Both the position numbers and the translations under genes were made by a program. From the NCBI GenBank assembly GCA_012861695.1, contig JAAOOA010001148.1, positions 62,001-126,000 on the forward strand: a stretch of 64,000 nt of DNA, read 5' to 3'. The notes under the pieces are model-generated. The model saw only the letters and a program-made list of their open reading frames with translations, was not told where the DNA came from and searched no databases. This document shows positions 55,666 through 64,000 of this stretch, piece after piece (the stretch's first letter is position 1; every line of letters begins with the position of its first letter). The DNA comes from Trematomus loennbergii (taxonomy: Eukaryota > Chordata > Actinopteri > Perciformes > Nototheniidae).

Positions 55666-56080
55666 TAGTGATGGGAATTACGGCTCTTTGAAGGGAGCCG
55701 GATCTTATGGCTCCGTTCCTTTCCGAGAGCCGTTCAAAAGAGTTTTTTTTAAGGGCGCGGGGTTAATAGATTTATCTGCTAAATAATCACCAGGATAATG
55801 ATTGACTGTATTGCCAGAAGTCTTCTTTTACTCACAGAAAATGTATAACTTGCATCTCTCAGTCAGCCAAACTACTACTCAAGCAGCATGCGTTATGCCA
55901 TCATCATCTACGGAACATTTACATTCAGGAAAGCAAGTTCCCGTAAAGGCGAGTGGATTTATGGCAGGCAGCGAACCAACGATAAAAAGAACGGCTCTCA
56001 CCAAGTACGACTCGGTTCCCTTCGTTCGTACCAAAGAGCCGTTCAAAAGAATCGGATCGTTCGCGAACGTCACATCACTA
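55666..56080. mobile_element. hAT-like MITE with TAGTGATGGGAA ends
   Basis: The left end TAGTGATGGGAATTACGG and the right end CACATCACTA are flanked by GCAAGCAG (55658-55665, 56081-56088). The interior has GAGCCGTTCAAAAGA repeated near each end. Non-coding. Confidence 0.85.
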
Positions 56081-56088
56081 GCAAGCAG

Positions 56089-57530
56089 TGAGCTCTGTGA
56101 AGAGAAGAGTGTCTACTGAAACTCAGCTAAACGCTGCCGTGATTAAACGCCATATTATGTTCCAAACCACTTCAAGGATTATTTCTGAAACAGTATGGAG
56201 CTCAAATGCTTTTTCTGCCGCATATTTACCACAAGGACAGTACCTTTTTATATCTTGCTTTTTTACACATACTCTCTCCAGTACAGGTTAGCTCTGAGTG
56301 TTAGCGTTGCTTGCTAGTGTAAACACAGACCATATTACGTCCAAAACATGTTGCGCATTGTTTCTGACAGCAACGTTTCTGATTCACATTTTAGTAATGT
56401 CGTCATGCCCACAGCTAATCTGGATTAGCTCCGTTGTACCCCCGTTTTTAGAGATGTGGGTAAGGAGGAAAAAAGAGGGTTTTATTTTCTTTGTGAGTCT
56501 CCTTACACACCGGCCGGGGACACATATTCATGTATAAAAGACATTGAAAAGTGCATTTTGCATAATAGGTGACCGTTAAAGTAAAAATATGTGAGCTAAT
56601 GCTCGCCACAGATGGAGAGCTCTGCTTCTCTCTCAGGGTTTCAGTCAATGTGATGTCTTCTCCGTAGCACCGAAGATGGTGGGTCGAATACTATGCACGT
56701 TTTCATACTGCAATATGCGACCAAATTCAGTAGGACTTCATGGTATTTTTGGCAACTTGCATTTGACATACAGTACTGTGTATTGGGACAAACTACTCCT
56801 TAAACGGCTAAAGTGCAATAATTATTCTTCCTCTGGCATGTTTGGCCATCAAAAAAATCTTTAGGTGCATTACTACAAGCCTGTTGACTGGAGTGGAGCT
56901 TATGAAAATAATGATTTGCATCAGTTTAAAAAACGGGACAGATTGTTATTGGATTTTTATCTTGACAAGGAAGATGGCCATATTTGGCTTAAATCCAAAA
57001 TGTCATCTGTTTTATTGCAACACTTAAAATGGGACCTTGGACTCACTTGAATCAAGAGGTCATTCTTCATTGCAGGAAGGTTTTCTTCCAGCACTGCGTC
57101 CTGTGAGCTGATAGTCATTTTCAAATGCATCATAGTGAGACCTGATATAATGAGAGACACAAAATATTTCATTAATTCCATCATGACCGGAAAAGACAGA
57201 GTAGTTTATAAACTCTGCTTTATTCAGCGATTTGCTATCAAATCAGAGTATCAACATATAGACCGTTCTCTTACTTTTGGATTACCTCAAGATCAAATGG
57301 CAATAAATACAAAAGAAAAGAAAAATAATAACCAATAAGATGTTTTTGTCTGTAAGACAACTGAACAATGTGACCTTAGATATGAAGAAACCAAGATATT
57401 TAGGGTCTAAAATGTGTCCTTTTCTCAGAGATTTTATTGATAGGAAAACCTGCCTTTCATGAAGCATCATCAGGCAGTAGCCTACACACCAACAATGAAA
57501 CACACGAGCACATACTACAGAAAAAAGCAG
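56089..57530. other. Intergenic, one weak exon-like segment
   Basis: No firm gene. On the minus strand, 57142-57047 lies between TTATATCAG and GTGAGTCC and is open in one frame (LTMMHLKMTISSQ ... NDLLIQ). It could be an exon of an unseen gene or chance. Confidence 0.3.
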
Positions 57531-58086
57531 AAATAAAATCTGAGCTCACAGAACATTCCTGTTTAATACACACAGTTAAAGGTAATTCACTTCAGAAACA
57601 CTTTTTGTTATATTCCATGGAATGCTCTTAACACCCTGATAGCAATGAATACATTAAATGCTTTGGCAATAAATATATGCAAATATTTCATCTGTGGAAG
57701 CCGTGGCGCTGTAAAAAGCACGACCAATCATCTGCCTCGGCCCGCGGCAGATAATTGGATGGCCTACCTGCCTGTCAGCCTTCCATCTCGTGCACAAACT
57801 TATCTCGTGCCCTCATTGGTCATGTGCGTTCGTGTGTGTTGGAGGAGGGGCTCTGTAAGGAAGTCTGAAGGAAGGGGCAGATTTTTTTCGGTTGTGTACT
57901 TTCAAATTCTAGCTTACTCTGGCTAGTTTCTCCATTCTTACCTACCCTACCTTTAAGCTCACACACACTATTGTATGGACATATACTGTATGTTCACCTG
58001 TTCTCACAAATAATAAAATAATTTAGATTATGAGCTCAAAAAATTACTAAACAGGGAATATGAAAGAATCAAATTGAAGAACTCAC

Positions 58087-58911
58087 CACATTTACAGAGG
58101 AACGGGTGTTTTTCTGCGCGTAGCCGTTCTCCCCATCGTCCAGAAACACTCTTCATCAAAGCTCCACAGTTTCCGTCAGATGGAGTATAAACAGCTTTGC
58201 CTGTTTTCCAGTATCTGAATGAGGATAATGTCTGGTCCGACCACACCCAGATCCCTGAAGAGGCCAACCCACACTTGCTGGTCCCCGGCTACTTCCCTGA
58301 TGATCTGATACTCTGCATCATTCCTCACACTGGCCAGGTCTGTGTAGAATTGTCTGCAGTGGTCTCGAGCAGCAATCCAGGTCCTAGCATTTGCAACGTG
58401 CACGTACTGATCTCTACCTTGTTTTCCTCCTATGAAGAAAACCACAAGTTTATCGTTTTTGTGTGTCTCTCTGTGTATTAGAAAGACTGGTGCTGATTGT
58501 TTTGATCCTTAAAGACGCCTTGTGTATACAGGCTTTTTGGGGTTTCCCTTCTACTGCGTTATATTGGTTTGTGTCATGTAAATGGTCTGCAAAGGCTAAA
58601 ACCCCTGCCTGAAACGCCTCCATTGGACTCCTTTGTTTACGTCTGTAACATAGTGACATCACTATGTAACACTCATTCTCCTATTGGCTAGCGCTCCAAC
58701 ACATTGTACGTGATAGGCTAGGGGGCGGGACATCTCTAAGCGGTTGACCAATCTCAACAGAACCGGCCAGCTAACCAATCAGAGCAGACTGGGCTCTGGT
58801 TTCAGACAGAGGGTGAACAGAGGTGCTGCAGCACAGGCAGTATGATAAAAATAAAGAGCTTTTTGAACATTAAAGCATGGAAACATGTCACAGTAGAGGC
58901 ACACATTTGAA

Positions 58912-58964
<53 letters not shown>

Positions 58965-59800
58965 TGACTCCAGAATCAAAGTGTCACTCACCATCAAAGC
59001 AAATTGAAAGTTGTGTGGTGGTGCACTCTCTGACAAACAGTGTCCCGTTGTTGAAGGCTCCACAGTTGAAACGATTATCTTCTTGCATGTACCAAATTAA
59101 ATACTCTCTTTCTCCCTTCTTGTAGAAATCTTTTTCAGTTATGGACCAGTGCCACCTCCGCTCCCCTTTCATGAGTCCTATCCACACGGCATCATCGTAC
59201 TGGCCCTCAACAGATCTCAGCACTGTTTCATATCTCCCAGGTCCTCTATGGTGGCAAGGTCGAGACAATTCTCTCTGCAGAAACTCTGAGCCTCTCGCCA
59301 GGTTTTCTTTTCTTTAAATAAGACAAACTCAGGTTGTTGGTTGAGTACACATGAGGACAGAGAGCACAGCGCTGTGGGAGAGAAGCCATGGAGATACATT
59401 TCAACTGAAAAATACAATAAACATACTCAAATTATATTCAATTACACTTTTATATTTTAAGAGCCATTTAAATTATGATTTGATTGATTTGATTGATTGA
59501 TTTAGTTAGTGCATGATTACGTTAGTGATTTGTTAACTGATTAATGTAGTAATTGATTGAGTTAATGATTGGTTAATTGGTTGGTTTGATATCTGGAGGA
59601 GAGAAACTGTGTAATAGAAAATCAAAAACATGCTGCAGCTGAGAGAAACTATAGTATTGTGACAAATGATCATTTACATCCTTGTAAGTCACATTGGTTT
59701 GTCAAACGAAAGCTAATGTTTATTCAGAGACTGTTCACTTAGAGAAAGTAAAAGGAGTTACACTTACTGAAAGTAGAATGAGATTTAGAATCCAATCCAT
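58087..59800 (-). pseudogene. C-type lectin-like gene, copy C (two CTL domains, frameshifted)
   Basis: Exon 1 59800-59768 (signal peptide; one base missing at the donor, which now reads CAGTAAGT), exon 2 59404-58992 (CTL domain 1), exon 3 58429-58087 (CTL domain 2). In exon 2 one base is missing near 59232 (ETVLRS is lost in frame). In exon 3 two bases are missing near 58252, just before the WSDQ part. Domain 2 lacks the cysteine of the WxxxxC motif, as in copy A. Exon 2 differs from A and B at a few residues (QEDNRFNC against QKDTGFSC), so real divergence exists among the copies. The predicted role is the same: a secreted lectin-like protein. Confidence 0.75.
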
Positions 59801-60149
59801 AACTCTGATGAGGCGGAGAAAGCAAGATTTAGTTATACTGCAATACAATTGTTGAAAGACTGAATTTAACAGACAAAGTTCAAGATTTAAAAGTGGGATT
59901 AGCTCATGAAATAGTTGACCAAATGCCCAAAAATGATAGCATGATTTTTTAACATATTGAGATTTAATAATAAAAAGATGAACAACTGATTTACCTGACG
60001 TATGCTAAGTCTTCACTGGTCAATTGTTGATTGCATTGTCTGTGTCTTTTCTTCTTAAAAATAATATCTATGTTATTTGTTCAGCTCTGAATCCCTCTCT
60101 CCTCTGTGATCACAGGGCTATATGGTTATGTAGTTTGAACATACATGAA

Positions 60150-62910
60150 TACGTAGGTTGAGTTTACATCCAGTGTCTCGTTTACCAACACACTCTCACT
60201 CCCTAAGCGTCCAGGAGCGACGCTTGGTCAGGGTCCCGTGGCGTCCAGTTGTGACGCGCCGAGGCTCCTTCAGCTTCATAAACGGACGCAAAGAGCTTTC
60301 AACTGATTGCAATGTATTCCCATCGGCGGCGGTATTTGACGCTTAGGGAAGCACGGCATTCGTTTGTGTCGGAGGCTGTTAAAGGCAATGTGAGCGTCCA
60401 TTCCCATTGGATAACGGAGAATTGTACACCCGGAAGTAAGTATTCCCCTTACTGTCGATTGATTTGACAGTGATATCTCCACTACTCATCAACTCAAAAA
60501 CACCAGATTATCCTAATAAATAATACAATTATAAAATGCAATAACGTGCTTTAACCAGTAGGTGTCCCTTTCTATCAGCTGTGCACCGTTATGGCGTAAA
60601 TACAGCCTATCTACCAATTGGATCAAATATAAAAGTCAGCCGAATTAGTGTTGATACTGCAAGGAGACGTATTGTGTGAAAAGAAATGTAAGATGTTGTT
60701 TAATTGCTTATATATTTAAGATCCACGTCAAGTTTTCAGTTTTGGCGGCAGTTCCTGTTTGTCTAGAAGTCTTGTCATCAGGGCTCTATAAATAGAGTTA
60801 ACTACGGCAGATATGTCATATTTAATGCAGCCGAAACGTGTATTACAATGCCGTTATGTGATGACTTTCAAAGAGAAAAGCAAGCACACTCGGAATAATG
60901 TATTATTTAATTGTTTTATACAGTCTATGGTTGCTACAGAGGATTGTGGGTAATGTAATGTCTTCGGCCATCCAAAACTCATAGAAAACGACTTGTATAT
61001 CCATATACAAATGTTTCTTCCTGTTATGTAAAACGTGCAATCTCTGGAACGTGTGCAAACTTTATTATAATAATGTTCAAGGGCAAAGTAAAGATACATA
61101 CACACCTTACAACATCTATTTACATTTGTTGTACTAGACAGATATAGGGCTTACCGAAGAGCCCTGGTAATGTTTTACTCAAATGGATGGAAATCATTTT
61201 TATTGGTAGGTGCTTGTAATATTTATTATTCACCACAACATAATGCAGTACAACGTTTTGGGGAAATAATTTCCTAGGCCCATAACCTCTCCCCTCTCTC
61301 CCTTCTCTCCCTTCTCTCCCCTCTCTCCCTTTCTCCCCCCCCCTTCCACCTCTCCCCTCTCCCCCTCTCCCCCTCTCTCCCTTCTCTCCCCTCTATCTCA
61401 CCTCTCCACCCTGCCCCCACTGGACCGGGACTTTAAAACCCCCCACACACACAGACACAACAAATCCAACACCAGTCACTTTTACGCTGCTATGGAAATG
61501 TTTGCACTCCCATTTGCACTATGTACATCATCTTTTTTTATATATATCCTGCTTACTTGAAGTAAACGGTTATTTTGTGTTTTTTTGTAAATATTGAGTG
61601 TTCTTGCACATTACATTTCATTTAGCTGACGCTTTTATCCAAAGCGACTTACAATAAGTGCATTCGACCAAGAAGATACAAACTTGAAGAAAACAGAATC
61701 ATATAAGTACATTAGGTTTCATAGAGCTAAACATTTCAAGTGCTACTCAACAGGCTTTAGATAAGCCAGTCCTTTATTAGTATATAAGTGCTTTGTTAGT
61801 ATCTAAGTTTTTTTTGTTTTTCATTTTTTTGTTCGAAGTGGAGTCGAAAGAGATGAGTTTTCAGTCTGCGCCGGAAGATGTGTAAGCTATCTGCTGTCCT
61901 GATGTCAATGGGGAGCTCATTCCACCATTTTGGAGCCAGGATAGCAAACCGACGTGTTTCTGCTGATGGGAACTTGGGTCCCCCTCGCAGTGCGGGTGCA
62001 GCGAGCCGTTTGGCTGATGCAGAGCGGAGTGCACGTGCTGGGGTGTATGGTTTAACCATGTCTGGATGTAGGAAGGGCCAGATCCATTCACAGCATGGTA
62101 CGCTAGTACCAGTGTCTTGAAGTGGATTCTAGCAGTTACTGGAAGCCAGTGAAGGGAGCGGAGGAGCGCGTGGTGTGGGAGAATTTAGGAAGGTTGAAGA
62201 CCAGACGAGCTGCTGCATTCTGGATGAGCTGCAGAGGTCGGATGGTACATGCAGGTAGACCAGCCAGGAGGGAGTTGCAGTAGTCTAGGCGTGAGATGAC
62301 AAGAGCCTGGACCAGAAGCTGCATCGCTTTCTGGGTCAGGAGGGGACGTATCCTCCTGATGTTTTAAACTAAAGAGTGTATCTGCAGCAGCGGGTTGTAG
62401 CAGCGATGTTTGCAGTGAAGGACAGTTTGTTATCTAGGGTCACACCCAGATTCCTTGCAGTCTGAGTCGGGGAAACAACCGAGGTGCCGATGTTGATTGT
62501 TAGGTCAAGAGTGGGACAATCTTTTCCAGGAAGAAAAAGCAGTTCAGTCTTGTCAAGGTTGAGCTTGAGGTGGCGAGCAGACATCCACTGAGAGATGTCA
62601 GCTAGACAAGCAGAGATGCGTGCGAAGACCTGGGTTTCTGAACGGGGAAAAGACTAAATTAATTGAGTGTCGTCAGCGTAGCAATGGTATGCATTTTAAT
62701 GTGTGTTTTTTTGTTATACCTCGGGACTGTGGGAAACAGTATTTCGATTTTCTGTGTGTACTGTACAAACATATTTTGAGATTGACAATAAAGTTGACTT
62801 TGACTTTTACCTAGTTAATCAGTTTTTACTGCCCTCGCTGAGCACAGGCCTGCAACCTTGTGTTTTGTCTCCTTATTCCTGCCTGTTGGCGTCAGCTGAT
62901 AGAGGTGTCT
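60150..62910. repeat. Segmental duplication, copy 2 (partner 35083-37795)
   Basis: Collinear with copy 1, with short indels: insertion segment 60178-60995, CT-rich tract 61285-61400, L2 tail, and LTR-like start. It is continuous with the lectin copy C flank, whereas copy 1 is separated from lectin copy A by the large insertions. The original unit was therefore lectin gene plus this tail. Confidence 0.85.
61605..62670 (-). mobile_element. L2-type LINE, 5'-truncated, second copy
   Basis: Duplicate of 36488-37560, with the same coding remnants (MSARHLKLNLDKTELLFLPG at 62584 downward; WWNELPIDIR near 61900). It was duplicated as part of the segment, not inserted separately, because the flanks match. 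Confidence 0.8.
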
Positions 62911-62912
62911 TA

Positions 62913-63687
62913 TGCCGCAGTTCCACTACACGGTCGGCCTCGGCCACGCTCGGTACGGCTCGGTACGGCTTGGCCTTAACAGGGCCGACTCACTTCATGC
63001 TGCGCTTCCATTACAGTTTAGGAACTGGGGTAGTTACTATAGTAACGCAGTGTAGGCGGAGCCGTGACGTCATCTTCAGTGAGAACTCCAGAAACACAAC
63101 ACAGCCGTTAGCTGTTAGCACTCAGAGCTCACAGCTCCTTATATATGTTCAGAAACTCGACAAAAGTTAAACAAGTACAACCACAGACTGCCTGTGTCAT
63201 GGTGAATACAGTCGCTGCTTTATTTATGTCTGTATAGGCCGTTGTTGTGAGTGTGGACGGTCGGAGCATATACTGCGTTAGCTTAGCCAATCTCCACCTA
63301 GAAAAACACGCATTTTAAAAGGTTTTTCGCCTGCCGTCTGTCTGCAGACTTGACAAAGCATTAATTCATGGTTTTTACTAACCGGTATCAGTATGTTGTT
63401 ACTTCGGCATCATTTTGAAACGTGTATTACAATTAAATCACGGTCAAATATGTCCATCTTGTTGTAGTTGTAGCCCCCTTGCAGCGCTCCTCTCTCTAGT
63501 TTAGCATACTCAGCCCGACTCAGCCCTGTTTGTTGGCCTCGATAGAACCACAATTTTCTCGGGCCAGAAAAGACGTGAAAAAGTGGCCCCGGGCCGTAAC
63601 TAGGCCTAGTGGAAGCGCAACCAAAAACGTGCACGGCACGACACGGCACGCTTAAAGCGAGCTCCGCGCTGTAGTGGAACTGCGCCA
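62913..63687. mobile_element. MITE with TGCCGCAGTTCCACTACA ends, TA target
   Basis: The inverted ends TGCCGCAGTTCCACTACA and, in reverse, TGGCGCAGTTCCACTACA are bordered by TA. It interrupts the LTR-like fragment that continues in the other copies at 37795. An inner block (63100-63260) is related to the core of the foldback element (26370-26530). No coding sequence is seen. Confidence 0.75.
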
Positions 63688-63704
63688 TAAGTGACATAGG
63701 TCAA

Positions 63705-64000
63705 GCTCCTAGGTGGAAAAAGTACTCAGATCTTGTACTTGAGTAAAAGTAGAAGTACCACAGTGTAGTAATACTTTGTTACAAGTAACAGTCCTGCATT
63801 CAAAATGTTAGTTTGGGCATCATAATATACCAAAAGTAAAAGTAGTCATCGTGCAGATTGGTCCATTTCAGAATAATATATATGATATGTTTTATAATGA
63901 TTGATCATTAAAGTCTGATTTAACACTTGATTATATTTCACATCATTAATCCAGATCTGTAAAGTAACTAAAAGTATTAAATACATTTAATGGAGTAAAA
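63705..64000 (+). repeat. hAT-type repeat with AAAGTACTCAGATCTTGTACTTG, cut by window end
   Basis: Matches 39390-39775 with small differences. It is a common fish interspersed repeat. The right end lies outside the window. Confidence 0.6.

Overview
The window is eukaryotic and almost certainly from a teleost fish. It is AT-rich and split by introns. It is packed with transposon families familiar from fish (hAT-like and Harbinger-like MITEs, L2-type LINE tails, gypsy-like LTR elements, (GT)n and (AG)n tracts) and carries tandem copies of a secreted two-domain C-type lectin-like gene of the fish type. There are no bacterial operons and no convincing RNA genes.

Layout. 1-937: end of a hAT-like element. 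938-3589: lectin-like gene copy A (minus strand). 3590-18478: the main item, a nearly perfect 14.9-kb palindrome folded at 10827/10828. It ends in AGTAGTA at both sides and is flanked by a 6-bp direct repeat (CCCATA). Each arm carries ORF1, a small ORF, ORF2 and ORF3. 18486-35082: a mosaic of LTR-like debris, a three-level nest of DNA transposons, tandem duplications, a foldback element with a 20-bp satellite, a gypsy-like LTR element and two candidate exons of an unrecognised gene. 35083-38800: L2 tails and a segmental duplication that recurs at 60150-62910. 40715-42732: a two-exon kinase-like gene of the APH/EcKinase type. 44937-49120: lectin-like copy B, with a 2.5-kb LTR element in intron 1. 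50324-53023: a long inverted-repeat transposon. 54006-54434: a small spliced reading frame. 54568-56080: two hAT-like elements. 58087-59800: lectin-like copy C. 60150-64000: the second copy of the duplication, a MITE and a truncated repeat.

The most interesting object is the palindrome. The 6-bp target duplication, the short tandem-repeat termini beginning 5'-AG, and the small compact genes with near-touching boundaries fit an integrated Maverick/Polinton-like (adintovirus-like) DNA virus or transposon. I see none of the core genes (polymerase, integrase, ATPase, capsid). My reading is a defective snap-back genome: one 7.2-kb end copied onto itself and integrated by enzymes supplied in trans. 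Two of its genes, otherwise unrelated, share a duplicated promoter/leader cassette, and each is followed by a downstream ORF in a near-identical start context. That gives a repeated two-gene layout which I do not recognise.

Caution. Single-base insertions and deletions, often in homopolymers, recur at different places in nearly every duplicated gene copy and in the kinase gene. This looks at least partly like long-read consensus error, so the frameshift and pseudogene calls are provisional.
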